Source: Rhinopithecus roxellana (taxonomy: Eukaryota > Chordata > Mammalia > Primates > Cercopithecidae). Taken from it: DNA of 64,000 nucleotides. A model generated the notes under the pieces. That model was given only the letters and a program-made list of their open reading frames with translations. It had not been told where the DNA came from and searched no databases. The DNA lies in NCBI RefSeq assembly GCF_007565055.1, contig NC_044553.1, positions 41,059,916-41,123,915 of the forward strand, given 5' to 3'. The position numbers and the translations under genes were made by a program. Of the stretch, positions 1 to 11,550 are shown one piece after another. Positions within the stretch are counted from its first letter, which is position 1; each line of letters opens with the position of its first letter.

Positions 1-390
1 CAAGTGTGGGAATACACACCAAGAAGGAATGCGCCTTTGCTGGCAGCGTCGGATGGGCGTCTCTGACTGCACTGCGGGAAGTACATGCTCAGTTCCACAG
101 GTAAGGGACCTCTTGGTGCAAGCTGAGCCCCTGGGGACCCAACTGCACAGCTTGGAGCAGGACCTGGGGGTGGGAGATCTCCAGGCACAAGCAGGGCACT
201 TAGAGGCCCAGATAAACAGCCTGCAATAGGAGTTAGCAACAGCTGTCAGCCTGACCTTGAGTCCGTCCTCCTGGCGGGATACTCCCATTCAGTCTGATGC
301 CCAGGAGGCTCCTCCACTTCAGCATCACCCTGTGATCTGTCAGAAGGTAGAACATGAGCAGCCAGTGGGATCCCAGGGGAGATCCCAGGA

Positions 391-417
391 GCGCCCCCCC
401 CCCCCGCCCCCACCGCC
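391..417 (+). repeat. C-rich tract inside ERV remnant
   Basis: A run of 12 C (394-405) is followed by two further C runs separated by single or double other bases. The minus strand is therefore very G-rich and could form a G-quadruplex. It probably arose by slippage in decaying ERV sequence. Confidence 0.8.
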
Positions 418-1313
418 CAGTGGTGGAACACACCTCTTATAATGCTTATACCCCCACTGAGTTGAGGGAAGTAGGTAAACAGTCCAGCAGCGTCGGAAGG
501 AGCTGATAGCATTTCTTGCTCCACCTCTGAGATAGAGAAGCTGGTTTCTATCACAACTCACCCCTCCCTTCATCGGCGGTTGCAGCTGTGCCAACGGTTG
601 ACACAAGGGCAAGGTGACTACACGCAAATCAAGTGGCTGATGGCAGCCATATGGACTCTTTGGAACGATGCCAGAGAGACACCAGAAACTGTGAGTAAAT
701 GACAATCATACACTGATTTGGTGCAGGTGCTCCGGGAGACGGAGATGCAGAAGTGTTTGATCGGAATCCCGGGGGCCAGACGATGAACGCTTTACCTCCC
801 CAACGAGGGATCTTGTGCTGAGTTCAGCGGCCCCGGATGCTTTGGCTCTCTAGCTGCTGTTCTCACCGCTTATGTAGGGCACCGCATACATGAAGTGACT
901 ACTGCTGTGGCAGCCCTTGGGGAGGCAGAAGGCGGGACCTGGGAGTCCACGCCATAAAGAAGGGGAAGGTGCCCCCTTCACAAGTAACCATCCCACGAGA
1001 TTAAAAGGGGCCCCAGAGAGTGACCCACATGCAAATGTAGATTGATTTGCTTGCAGCTGGGGTTGCTAGGGAGAAAATTGACAGGCAACTCAATGGAATG
1101 CTGCTGGCTCTGTGGAGGCAATTGTCCCCAGAGCTGCAATTCTGAAGAATGCCCAAGGAGGGGCAAGACAATGTTGTTCAACCCAGCCCCACCTGGAAAC
1201 TGCAGCTCAAGGACTATTTGCAGACGGGCGAAGACATTAGGCCTTTCCTGTTTGATTAGGGAACTGACCGAGCTGCCCAACTCTGGGGAGAACTGGACAA
1301 CTGGAGGCTACAT

Positions 1314-1541
1314 GTGGAGCTGGCAATCCTCTGGTCCCCCACTAATGTACAGCGGGTCCTAGCACTGGTAGATACTGGTGCAGACTGCAGTCTAGTTTGT
1401 GGGAACCTGGATAAGTTTCAGGGCAAAACTGCATTCATTGATAGTTATGGGGGCCAGTCTGTGATGGTGTGTTCATGGATAACCACCCCCTGGACTGGGA
1501 AAGCAGTTAGTAACTGTATATACTGCCCTCCAGGCTCATAA
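1314..1541 (+). pseudogene. Retroviral aspartic protease remnant
   Basis: An open frame of 75 codons contains the retroviral aspartic-protease active-site motif DTGAD at 1371-1385, preceded by hydrophobic residues (LALV) as the family requires. A glycine pair typical of the flap region follows about 20 residues later. In intact viruses the enzyme acts as a dimer to cut the Gag-Pol polyprotein. Here the frame ends soon after the flap, shorter than a complete protease of about 100 residues, and the flanking gag and pol frames are broken. It is a fossil with no expected activity. The motif is strong; the exact ERV family is not determined. Confidence 0.7.
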
Positions 1542-2047
1542 GAGTGTGGCAGGAAGGGCTATAGACATTGTGCAGATGACTTTCCCAACAGCAGAGTGGG
1601 TACACTCGTGGGTAATGACTCCATGGACTGGGACAGCACAGACTTCCACTTGAGCAAAGTGGGGAGCCTACTTACAGCAGTGAGGTACACTGATTACAAG
1701 TCCCTTAGCAGCAGAGTTACAGGAAGTCTTGGGACCTGTACTCCTAATGCAAAATAAGGCCATGGGGCCAGAGGCACCCCTAAACCCTAAGCCTTCATTG
1801 TTAGGAAGGGCATTCTCCCATTCCTAATAGGGCATGGTACACAGATATGTGTAGGCAGGGAGCTACTGCTTCCTAGTTTGCTGCCTCAGTCCAGCGTAGT
1901 ACTAACACCACCTGGGTTAAAACCAGGTGTAGGCACAATAGCTAATGAGCTGAACTCAGGACAATGAGAACAGTAATCACTAAGGAGGTAGTACCTATGG
2001 TAATCTGCGCCAATAGCTGAGCAGTTTATTGAAACTTATGTATGTGA

Positions 2048-2195
2048 TGGGCCTGTGTGCCCAGAGCCTATGTATAAGGCTTATGTGCCCAGAAGCCTAT
2101 GTGTATGTGTCAGGCCTGTGTGCCCAAAGTTCATATGCCAGGCCTGTGTGTCAAACCTGTGTATAAAACCTGTGTGTCCTGTGTGTCCATGTCTC
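2048..2195 (+). repeat. Degenerate tandem repeat in LTR
   Basis: Imperfect units built on CCTGTGTGCC and CCTATGTGTA recur about eight times. The array probably expanded inside the U3 region of the LTR. Confidence 0.65.
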
Positions 2196-2304
2196 CCTCA
2201 GCCTAGGGGGTGGAGTGTAAGTTACATGGATGTGCTTTGGTCAACGAATAGGCCAAGGTGGATATCCAAGCCAGTTTGGTGTGTGAGTGCGCACCTTCAC
2301 TTGT

Positions 2305-2311
2305 TATATAA
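2305..2311 (+). promoter_or_regulatory. Putative LTR TATA box
   Basis: A TATATAA string lies about 390 bases before the LTR polyadenylation signal. The position is plausible for the ancestral LTR promoter; there is no sign of present use. Confidence 0.35.
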
Positions 2312-2698
2312 CCTGTTTGTGTAAGTTCATACTTGCCTCTGAGCCACTATGGCTGTAGAAGATATAACTGCCTCGTTGACATTGTGCACAAGAGACATGG
2401 CTCTTGGGGCTCGGCTCAGCTCAACATGGCTTGACATGGCGGGCATGCTGGTACCCAGAGAAAGACAGAGTCAGAGCTGTCCATCTTTGCAGATGGACCC
2501 TGGGGAGCCAGGATACAGCTTGGCTCGCTCGTGCCCAGAGAAAGAGTTAAGCTGCTGACCCTGAAGCCAAGGGAGAGCAGGCCATGCCGCTGCAGGTGTG
2601 GGGGCAGCAGGGGCCACAGAGCCAGAGCGGACAGCTGAGTTACAGGTGAACAGTGTAGAGAGCTAGTGTGAGAAAGCTGTTGATGAGAGCTGCTGCTG

Positions 2699-2704
2699 AA
2701 TAAA
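2699..2704 (+). terminator. LTR polyadenylation signal
   Basis: AATAAA lies about 105 bases before the LTR end, as in the R region of an LTR. A C/T-rich U5-like tail follows it. Confidence 0.5.
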
Positions 2705-2808
2705 ATCATCTTTCACCTGCCTACGGCCCCGCAAGTGTTCTTTCTGCTCACCCACCCACTCCCTCCAGACCTCATCATGACCTTTGGCATAGTCGTGAAC
2801 CTGACACA

Positions 2809-4635
2809 GGCTCATTTGGGGGTAATGAGATATGTGATAACTGTTTTAGGTTCATATGACCCTCCTCTCCTTTCCCTCCCCCTAAATATATGTGTGTATA
2901 TATACATATAAACTATGTATATACTGTATTCCTTTGTTTCTTTGCCTGCTGAAACCAACCATAAAAGAGGGAGCTGCCTTCAATACCTAAAGTATAAGAA
3001 GAATTCTGGGGAATGTCATCATGGAGGCTTTCCCATCTGAATTTGGATTATCTCACTAAAGAGAACATGAGTTTACTCAGCCCTTTCCTCACAGGAGGGA
3101 GGGTTCAGTTCCCCTGACTTCACACACTCACTCCATAAGGCCTGCTTTGAAAAACTTTCACGGGGGCCCGTGGAGCTGACTCTGATCCTACCTGGTTTCA
3201 GTAGAAGGTCTACTTTTCGTTTTTCTGTTGAAAAACTATGTCCTCAGAAAACTGTACTGGAAAAGTGGGTGGCAGGAAGTTGTATAGTTCAGCTTCCAAC
3301 AGTTTGGAATAGATTAAAAAGAGAATCTTTTAAATGAAAACTTAAAAAAATAACAAATAAAAGGGCAATACAACAAACAGGCTGTAGAAAAGACAGTGTC
3401 TCAGGTATTACAGAGGCCTAAAGAGAACCTGTGAGGAAGACAATTCTGAACCTTACCTCGAATTGTAGTAGCTTAGTTAATTAATTAGTATTATAGCACT
3501 TATGACCAATGAAGGATAGATGTTTGTAATATGTAATGTGTTCACATAAATACAAAGTCACAAAGGATTCAACACAGATGACAAATGGGGAAAATATTTA
3601 AGGGATACCTCAAAAGTGATAGAATGTAATTAGTAAATATTTTAAAAGCAAGTTCAACCTTACTAGAAAGAAAAAATGAATTAAACCATGTTGTATCATA
3701 TTTTGCTTAGTATATCAGCCAACATTTTAAAAGTATATAAACCAAAGTTGTTGCATTGTAGTGCAAAAATAAATATTTGTCAAATGAATCAATAAGTGGA
3801 GACATGGATTGATGACTATTAGGGAAAACATCACATACAAAACCATGGTTGAAATCTATGCGTATGCATTAAGGTACATATAGGTGCATGGAGAAGTACT
3901 TATGGGATGATATTCATTGCTCTTTATCTTTAGGTTCCTTATCTGTAAAATGAAGAAAATAAATGCATTACTTAAGATTCTTTTGTAATTTTTCCTCAAT
4001 TTTCTTTTCCCCCTAAGTTTCTCTTATAGTGTGAAATTTCCTGTATTTTTGAAATAAAACTGTGAAATAAGGGCTTACAAATGTTAAAAATGGTAAACTG
4101 AACATAAATTACTATGGTGGGATGGGAGACTAGACAGAGTTCCAAGAATGGTAATAGAAGAGCTTGGATCCCACAATTGCCTGTAGTACAAATTGACATA
4201 TTAGCTATACCTAAACTGGAAAGGCAGACTATGAGGACTGAGCCCTGTGACTATAATCCAAGTCTTAGGGTCTAGTGGAAAGATTTTCAGGTCAATAGAA
4301 AGTAGTTCAACATGATCCATTTGAGAAGGACATCCTGAACAATGAGAATTCTATTTGTGATTTATCTCTACTGTAGCTGCATATTCCCTGAAATATCTTT
4401 ACTCTTAATGAAGCTTCCTGGTGCATTTGAATTAATAGAGTAGGCTGGCCTGGAATGGAAAGGATGAGGGGAAGTAGCCCTGAGAAAGAAACCAGAGAGA
4501 GAATGGGAAAGGCCAGGACTTGTAAGATGAAAGAAAACAGACCTACCGGTAGTGAAGAGTTGGGAAGTAGAGCTGCCTGCATTGTCAAGTACCTAGAAAC
4601 CCTATGCAGTGTGGTTAAAAGTGTGCTCCTTCCTA
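2809..4635. other. No gene recognised; short TA-rich microsatellite at 2884-2925
   Basis: Sequence is AT-rich and apparently single copy. A short TA/TG tract lies at 2884-2925. Small open frames show no homology I can recognise and no splice context. Confidence 0.6.
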
Positions 4636-4639
4636 TTTC

Positions 4640-4780
4640 AGAACTACCAAAGTTCTTTCTGAAAATGCAGACTGCTGGGCTTCACTCAGAACTGCTGAAT
4701 CCCAATCCCTGACAATGTGCATTTTAAACATTTCAAAGTGATTCTCATGCACTTTGAAAAGTTTTGAGAACCATCAAACA
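4640..4780 (+). mobile_element. MER5-like hAT (Charlie) non-autonomous DNA transposon fragment
   Basis: Internal segments resemble the MER5A pattern: AATGCAGACTGCTGGGC, then CTGAATCCCAA, then TGTGCATTTTAAACA, and the terminal TTTTGAGAACCATC. Old and diverged, so family-level assignment only. Confidence 0.65.
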
Positions 4781-4784
4781 TCAG

Positions 4785-4965
4785 CATGCTTAATAAACAT
4801 CAGGAAGCTTATAAAGAAACGATGTATTCCTGGATCAGATCCCACCGCTAGAGTTTCTGATGCACTGAAGCTGGGATGTTGTCAGAGTCTATATTTTTAG
4901 CAAGCATCTTGGGTTTTTGAGGCAGGTGGTTTACAGATTATACTTTGGGGAACAATGTTATAGGT
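4785..4965 (+). mobile_element. Second MER5-like hAT fragment
   Basis: Adjacent to the previous fragment and in the same orientation. It shows the MER5 order: a CATCAGCATGC start, a GATCAGATCCCACC block, AGAGTTTCTGATGCA, and a terminal inverted-repeat-like ATTATACTTTGGGGAAC. The two may be separate insertions or a duplicated element. Confidence 0.6.
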
Positions 4966-7085
4966 TCTTTGAATATAGTGAAATATTGGCATAAAAGAAT
5001 CAGATGACCAGACTATGATTTGAAATTAAGCACAGCATCAGCAATGGCACATTAATTCCTTCTTTATTTATTCATTTATTTTTATGATAGTCCAATCCTG
5101 GTGAATTTGTTTAACATTTAAATAGACATAATGTGAGAATTTTGTGAAATAATCTTGTTCTTTCTCTTCCCCACACAATCATTATGGGTTATAACAGCAG
5201 GGAGTGACTTTTGTGAGCTCACTTCCAAAATGGAAGAAGTGATTTCACCTGATTAATAAACCTCCCAGCATTCTTTAACAGTTGGGTGCAGCTGAAACCT
5301 GCATCAGGAGTAGCTAGTCTCATAGTATCAAACACCTTCCTTCTAGCTGGCTTAGCTTTTAAGACTGGAAACCTGAGCAAAGTGAGAAAGAACTAGGCTC
5401 CCGGAAAAAAGAAAAGGAAAAAAGAAAGCTGAGTTCTCTTACTGGCTCCAGAAGGAACTCCTAAAAGTGAGTACCTAGTTCTTAGGTAACAAGTGATTGT
5501 TGATCGTCTTTTGCCTGAACACAGGCTTGATACTGGTGGAGATCCAGGGAAATGAGCACTTCAAAACTCTCATGGGGAAGATTTTGGATTTAGAGTAGCA
5601 TAACTCAGTGGTAATTCAGACCTTGGACAAAAATGTGACACAAAGGGCCTCTTTTCTATCTCCTCCCCTGTTTCCCCACTCCTCACCACACACAGACATT
5701 TTAGTTAGTCTGTCATTCTTCCCCTAGAAAGTAACATAGTGGATGGGCAAGGAATGTTGATAGTAAAACCAGTATTTTAGGCTTAGGACAACAGGATCTG
5801 AGGCTATGTAAAATTCTTTGTCACTTTCATTGATTTTGAGAAATGGCACTTTTTTATTATTCTTTTGCCCTTCCTAAATTTTTAATAACTTAAAGCACAG
5901 TCACCTGTCTTAGCTAAGATAAAGACTGAAAAGATTTTTGCTCAATAATGTTCAGTTTAGCATGCTTTAAGGAAAGTAAGACATTCTTTGGGCTGGGCAC
6001 GGTGGTAGCAGTTGGAACAAAAGGAGTTGATTGAGAATGCTTATACAATAAATTCTCTGCCCAAGAATCTCCTGCCAGAATTTTATTTGCTTAAAATGTA
6101 GATGCTTTGAAAATGTTGTTTTCATAAGAATGGTTGGCTGTTCACTTTCAACCCTTTCTTCCCCCGTGTTTTGTTTTCGCTTTTCAAAACCACTCCATCG
6201 CAGAAGCAACAGGGACGTAAATCAGTGGAGTCTTCAGCCCCTGAGTGTGCTGCTCTCACAGGCTAAGCTGCAGCTCCAGGGAGATGAGCAGGTATTTGGC
6301 CTCAAGCCCAGACTTTCTTCCTGTTGTCAACGAACTGTTTATTTCCCTACTCAGATTTTTTTTTCTCACTTTCTTATCACAAGTCATGTTTACTAACAGC
6401 TTGTTAACAGTCTTTTTGGTTGGGACAAAGGTGAAAATAGTAGTAATTTAACCTTCAACCTTTCATAGTTTATAAAGTCTCCCACTCCCTCAGTCCATGA
6501 CTTGGATATTTTTATGTCTCACTATTGAGTCATTTTAAAGCCTGTCCCTGGCTGTGACAGCAAGGCAGTGCTGAGCACAGGGACTGTCCCCATCCTCGTA
6601 GCTGATATTACACATTGTCTAGGGATAGTGGAGACTCCACTCCCATTGTCTGGTAACTGCTGAGTTCCACAGGGACTCAGGAATGGACTGTTTTCCGAGG
6701 CAAAGACAAATGGTCAAGTGAGAATTCTGAAGCCAGATGCTTCTTCCTGAAAGTGCCTGTCACCAGAGAGACTCTCTCCCCCACACCGTGGAATTTATCT
6801 GGTACTATAAGTCATAGCCTTGTGACTGTGTTTGGGCCATTGCTCAGAGCTTCAAAGTACTTTTGAAAATGATGAGACAAGAGCAATTTTTTGACAGTCA
6901 CAGCATATATGTTTTCATGGCTCTGCAGCAGGCAGAAGTGAATGTGGGATTTCTTCCCATTTTAGTTTGTTTCTGATGATATATGAAGTATAGGAAGCTC
7001 TATGTTTCATGTGAATTTAACAATGTAGGATTGAACCAATTATCTCCTAACTCGCCAATTTTTTTTTCCTAAAGTTTTGCAGACT
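4966..7085. other. No gene recognised
   Basis: Non-repetitive AT-rich sequence with a purine-rich patch at 5401-5430. A 15-base string like the start of an Alu sits near 5990 with no Alu body after it. Small frames look random. Confidence 0.55.
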
Positions 7086-7089
7086 CACA

Positions 7090-7330
7090 TTTTCATAGTG
7101 CTACAGAGTAATGGTTAAATGTGTGGGTTCTAGGTTTAGTTTCTGACTTAGACCACTTACTAGCTATGTGAGCTTGGGCAGGTTACAAAATAATTATGGT
7201 GTCTCAATTACTTTCATTAAAAAGTGGGGGTTAATAATAATGCCTAATCTGTAGAGTTGTTGTGAGGATGAAATGTTGGTACGCTCAGTGATGTGTCTGG
7301 CACATCAAAAACGAGTATCAGTCATTGGCA
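7090..7330 (+). mobile_element. MIR SINE
   Basis: The core reads in MIR order: CTTACTAGCTATGTGA, TTGGGCAGGTTAC, a TCAATTACTTTCATTAAAAAG block, GTTGTTGTGAGGATGAAAT and the terminal GTGTCTGGCACATCA. Nearly full length and clearly plus strand. Confidence 0.85.
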
Positions 7331-7838
7331 TGAATAACAGAAGAACTTAACAGAAGAACTTACTTGTCCTAGGTGACCATGTGTCCCTCAGTGAATCATT
7401 GCTCTTAGGGTAGAGCTCACCTGGTTGAGTAATGAATTAACTTCCTAATTAGAATCAGGGAGGAATTCTTAGAGGACAAATTCTTGGAGCTGCTTAGGTA
7501 TTGATTTCTAAACAGAATACAACTAAGTTCATCTATATTCCAGGCCAGCAGGTGTCCATCTCCATTACCACTATGTGATTGGAAGCACGCTGTAAAAATT
7601 CCAAGAAGCTGACTCAATCTTTTTTTGGAACAATGTTAATTTTGGATTGTATTTAGGTGTATTCAATAGCCATAAATCACGGAGTTTCCAAGAATGAGAT
7701 TGAGAGTCTGTTGGTACTCACAATCTTCACTCAAAGGCATGACCCAATTGTTCTTTACACTGGAAAATATACCACATATAACATGCTATAGGATTCTCAA
7801 AGTTGGTATTTAAGGTTTTGGTTAAAAATATTTTACAT
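7331..7838. other. No gene recognised
   Basis: Single-copy-looking AT-rich sequence between a MIR and an L1 tail. Nothing further is seen. Confidence 0.55.
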
Positions 7839-7998
7839 GGGGGGAGAGGAGAGGGGGATAGCATTAGGAGATATACCTACCTAATGCAAATGACGAGTTA
7901 ATGGGTGCAGCACACCAACATGGCACATGTATACATATGTAACAAACCTGCACATTGTGCACATGTACCCTAAAACTTAAAGTATAAGAAAAAAAAAA
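7839..7998 (+). mobile_element. Severely 5'-truncated LINE-1 3' end (L1PA-type)
   Basis: Only about 160 bases remain: the G-rich part of the 3' UTR, then GGTGCAGCACACCAACATGG, the CCTGCACATTGTGCACATG block and an A tail. It resembles primate L1PA 3' ends. It lacks the small internal duplication seen in the copies at 27141-27175 and 53090-53125, so it belongs to a different subfamily. Confidence 0.88.
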
Positions 7999-8159
7999 TT
8001 CACAGTCAGACTCTGAGTATTACTTTACGTATATTTTTAAATCTCTTGATACAAGTAATATTACAAAAATAAAATTAAAATATTAATGATCACACTCCCA
8101 TATCAAGTTATTTTTCTTTTACATGGGTTTTTTTCCAATCCATCTTTTTAGATTAATGT

Positions 8160-8370
8160 ATGCTTTGTATATTAGAAGATAGCTATATAATTTGGCCTTT
8201 TGTCCTTATTCATTTAGCCTCATTTACTATGAATATTATTCTTTATAAAAGATACTGTTCATAATTATTCATCTTAATGTATAAATAACATTCTATTGAA
8301 TGGATGTACCTTGTTTTACCATTTCCTTGTTGGATATTAAGGTTGTTTCTATAATATTGTTAACACTACA
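8160..8370 (-). mobile_element. Possible old LINE-1 ORF2 fragment
   Basis: ATTCTATTGAATGGATGTACC and TATTAAGGTTGTTTCTA lie in the order expected of the complement of LINE-1 ORF2 near its 3' end. Highly diverged, so tentative. Confidence 0.45.
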
Positions 8371-8433
8371 GAATATAACTTCACACAAAATCTCTTTCCC
8401 TTTCTCTTAGATTTTTTCTCTAGCCATCAACTT

Positions 8434-8747
8434 AAAAAGCAGAATTAGGCCAGGCAGGGTGGCTCACATCTGTAATTTCAGCACTTTGGGAGCCTGAGGC
8501 AGTGGATGACCTGAGGTCAGGAGTTCAAGACCAGCCTGACCAACATCATGAAACCCTGTCTCTACTAAAAATACAAAATTGGGGGAGTGAGGTGCATGCC
8601 TGTAATCTCAGCTACTCAGCAGGCTGAGGCAGGATAACCACTTGAAATGGGAGGCAGAGACAGCTGAGATTACCAAACTGCACTCCAGTCTGGGCAACAA
8701 GAGTGAAACTCTGTCTCAAAAATAATAATAAATAAAAAGCAAAATTA
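8434..8747 (+). mobile_element. AluS-like SINE with target-site duplication
   Basis: The Alu body runs 8448-8733 with both monomers and an AATAAT-type impure tail. Flanking copies of a 14-bp duplication (8434-8447, AAAAAGCAGAATTA; 8734-8747, one mismatch) mark the insertion. Point changes throughout suggest an S-class age. Confidence 0.93.
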
Positions 8748-8919
8748 TATTTATAATTGCTAACTTGATTATTTTATTCTCATAAAACATTAGCTCCTTG
8801 GTGTAGAAGGTCTTCAAAAAATAAAGATGTAGTGTTTGGAGGAGAATACAAAGCATAGCAACTGAGAGTAGATGGAGTCGTCTCCATAAGAGAGCCATTT
8901 ATTTTCTCAAAAAACATTA

Positions 8920-9290
8920 ACTTAGTATTTGGCATGTTACAGGCACTCTATTAGGCCCTGAGGGTAGAACGGTGATAAAAAAAAGTCACAGTTCTTGTCC
9001 TCTTAGAGTTTGAATCTAGTACGGGAGTCATTTTAATCAAATAATTGGGCAAATAAATAATAAATCACACTTCTATTAGCCACAACAACAAAATGTGCAT
9101 GTGCCATGAAAGTTTAACTATGGGAGTGGCCAAGGGAAGAGGCTAGGGGAAGTAATATTTGAGATGAGTTTTTAAGGATGAGCAGGAATTAAAGTAGGGT
9201 GCTGGGTGTTTTCTAGGCAGTGGGGAGAGCATCTGAGCTAGCCCTGTGGTAGGAGGAGAAAGGCTCATTGGAGACAAGAAAACCATGCTA
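8920..9290 (-). mobile_element. L2 LINE fragment
   Basis: This is the complement of the L2 3' end. The order is CAGGCACTCTATTAGGCCCTG, a GTCCTCTTAGAGTTTGAATCTAG block and a segment with GGGGAGAGCATCTGAG further on. Diverged, as expected of this ancient family. Confidence 0.6.
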
Positions 9291-10330
9291 CGGTAGGTGG
9301 GGCACAGACATTGAGGCATCTTTTTCTATGACAGGAAAGAACATTGCTCTAGAATGTTTACTCTAAATGTGAATGGGAGAACTGAATCAATGTCTTTATT
9401 ATTTTTACTCTGCAAACTTCTCAGCTACTGTAAAAACTGGTTCTAATATTGGTAAAAAGGCCTTCGAAGTTGCTTCGTGGGCTATTTATGCTTATTAGAA
9501 TATTCCATTTATAATAAGAAAAAGAAGCTGTCATATTATGATATAGCTCTTTTTAAAAAGAAATTCACATCTGTAACTTTTTGTCAGTAAAAGACATTTC
9601 ATTGTCAAGATGACCTCTGGGCGAATATAAACATTCTCGTTGACATTAAAGTTGGCCAGTTCTCCGTGGAGACTATATATTGCATATGAAAGGAAGTCAA
9701 ATTGCTTAAACATCTTATTCTCAGAGTTCTCCAATCTAATAACTTCTGCACTGGGATATCAACTTTCTAAATGTCAGGACAAATTACAGCTATTTATGAC
9801 TTAGTCTTTCTTGAGCTATTAAAGATTCAAAATGCCTGCCCTTTCACTCCGGCATGGAGATAGTGATGAGTGGAGTTTGCAGTGTTTTGGCTCCATACAG
9901 ATGCTCATATATGATAAATGGGTATGTTATGGCCACTTCACATTTTCATAGCACTTTAAATTTTCTAAAGCATCTTCATGTTTCCTTATTGTATTAAATG
10001 TCCAGTTTTAGAACTGGAATGGACTTTAAGGATCATTTGATTTAAAGGGGTTTTTGATGAAAAAAGCATGTATGTCATGTAACCTAAGACCGTATTTGTT
10101 AACTGTGACTTGTGAGTTAGTTGGTTACAAAATCAGTTTAGGGGGTTGTGACTAGGATTTCCAAAGTATAATACATTGAAGTGCAGTAAGAATAATGTTT
10201 TCTGAAACTTTTTTCAGTAGCATTTGTGTTTGTAAGCATAAACATGTGTTTATTTGGTCATGCTTGAAATTTAAATACTATGATAAAGTGAGTAAGTAAT
10301 GATATTACTGATTTTTAAAAAGCAATGGGC
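9291..10330. other. No gene recognised
   Basis: AT-rich, apparently single-copy sequence. Short frames on both strands lack start context or recognisable domains. Confidence 0.5.
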
Positions 10331-10334
10331 TTGG

Positions 10335-10505
10335 TGAGCTGTGTTCAATCTGCAGCCTTTTAACCCGCTAGCTAAGTGACTGTTGGAAAATCGAATAAAT
10401 CCTCTGCAACAGAGTCTCCTCATTCTAAACTGGGACTAATACCAATTGTGTGAATCTGGCTTCAGTTATAATGGAGGGCATATATGAAAAAGGTTCCCAG
10501 AAGAT
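10335..10505 (+). mobile_element. Diverged MIR
   Basis: The string CTAGCTAAGTGACTGTTGG, followed by TCTCCTCATTCTAAACTGGGA and ACTAATACCAA, follows MIR order in plus orientation with many substitutions. Confidence 0.55.
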
Positions 10506-10589
10506 GTTTAATCTATATTAATAGTTTTTGAAATCCAACACATATTCACATATAAACTGAGAGACTTACAAATGAACAACCAGATATTA

Positions 10590-10710
10590 TTGACTTAATT
10601 TTACAAATGAAGAAATGGAAGCCAATGGGGGCAAATGGCTAATTCAAGACCACTTAACAAGAATGAATCACAATCAAATCCAGCTCTCCGGGCTCTTGGT
10701 CTTTTGTACT
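10590..10710 (-). mobile_element. Diverged MIR
   Basis: TTTTACAAATGAAGAAATGGA, then AATGGCTAATTCAAGACCAC and ATCAAATCCAGCTCTCC, fit the complement of the MIR core. Confidence 0.5.
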
Positions 10711-11325
10711 TACCTCCGTTCTTGTCCCTCACCTTTGGAATTTCTTTCCCTGCCTCAGGTTCTTTATTCCTTTTTATATTAAGCAGAAAATAAATAACAA
10801 TCTCCTTGTGTTTTATTAACCTAAACCTCTGACCTCAGAGTACCATGCTTATGTCTTACAGAGGACATCACTAACCATAAACTATTGACTTACATCAACA
10901 GAACATGCAGTATTGAAGAAACAAACAATGGGATGTCAGAAACTTTTATTTACATTATGTTTAATTTCAGTGATTAACTGTGATTTTTTAAATAAGACAT
11001 TTAATCTTTCTGTGTCTTATCAGAAAGTTTGGTATTGAACTAGGCGATGGCTAAGAACTTTTTGCTCTAAGTAGTTTGAGAATATAAGTATTCATTACTT
11101 ACCAGAAGCGATTATTAATGGTGAAATGCATAAGGTGATCAGTAGTTCTTGTTTACTAAGCCACTCTATACATTGTTCAAGAGGCTTTCTATTAAAATAT
11201 TTCAGTTTCAGGTTTGTAGAGACTTCCCATGGGGATTAATGTATTCATTTGCATTTGTATGTTTGTGAACTGCAGGAGGAATAAAATACTACCCTTTCCA
11301 TTCCTTGTTACTGAACTACTGCTTA
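10711..11325. other. No gene recognised
   Basis: AT-rich, apparently single copy; no motif or frame of note. Confidence 0.5.
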
Positions 11326-11329
11326 ATCT

Positions 11330-11550
11330 GTAAGATTCAGGTCAACTGACATAATTTCTGCAAAGCTGTCCCACTCACCCAGGTGGAAACAGTCACATCT
11401 AAAGCCCTTAGTTATACCACTCACCAAAAGGCAGTGAGATTATTTTTGTGTGTCTGTCTCCTATACAAGACTGATGTATCCTCAGAATCGAGACTGCTGC
11501 CTGGCATACAACAGATGCCCCATAAGTATTTACTGGATGAAAAAAGACTC
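11330..11550 (+). mobile_element. L2 LINE 3' end
   Basis: The plus-strand 3' end of L2 is suggested by GTGTGTCTGTCTCC, an exon-like spacing to GCCTGGCATACAACAGATG, and the terminal AAGTATTTACTGGATGAA. Confidence 0.65.

Larger units (their letters stand above)
1..2040 (+). mobile_element. Endogenous retrovirus internal remnant (gag/pro region)
   Basis: This is a decayed proviral interior in plus orientation, cut by the window edge. A hydrophilic, coiled-coil-like leucine/glutamine-rich stretch near 90-230 suggests a gag-like region, and a gag C-terminal-like frame with stops lies near 1040-1310. A protease motif follows at 1371-1385. Only about 500 bases separate the protease remnant from the LTR, so most or all of RT, RNase H and integrase is missing. 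The lack of a clear zinc knuckle and the form of the protease suggest class III (ERVL or ERV16-like), which is inference. Stops and frame changes are frequent, so it is non-functional. Confidence 0.7.
2041..2808 (+). mobile_element. 3' LTR of the upstream ERV remnant
   Basis: The segment begins near a TG and ends near a CA. It contains a TATA-like box (2305-2311) and an AATAAA signal (2699-2704), spaced as in a U3-R-U5 LTR of plus orientation. A degenerate TGTGTGCC-type tandem repeat occupies its left part. Boundaries are approximate because neither the polypurine tract nor a target duplication is clear. The family could not be named with confidence; a class III LTR fits the interior. Confidence 0.6.

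Noticed and set aside
1090..1180. A cysteine-rich frame resembling a retroviral zinc knuckle
   Set aside because: The spacing does not fit CX2CX4HX4C, and another frame there fits gag better.
5990..6010. A string like the first 15 bases of Alu
   Set aside because: No Alu body follows; a chance match.
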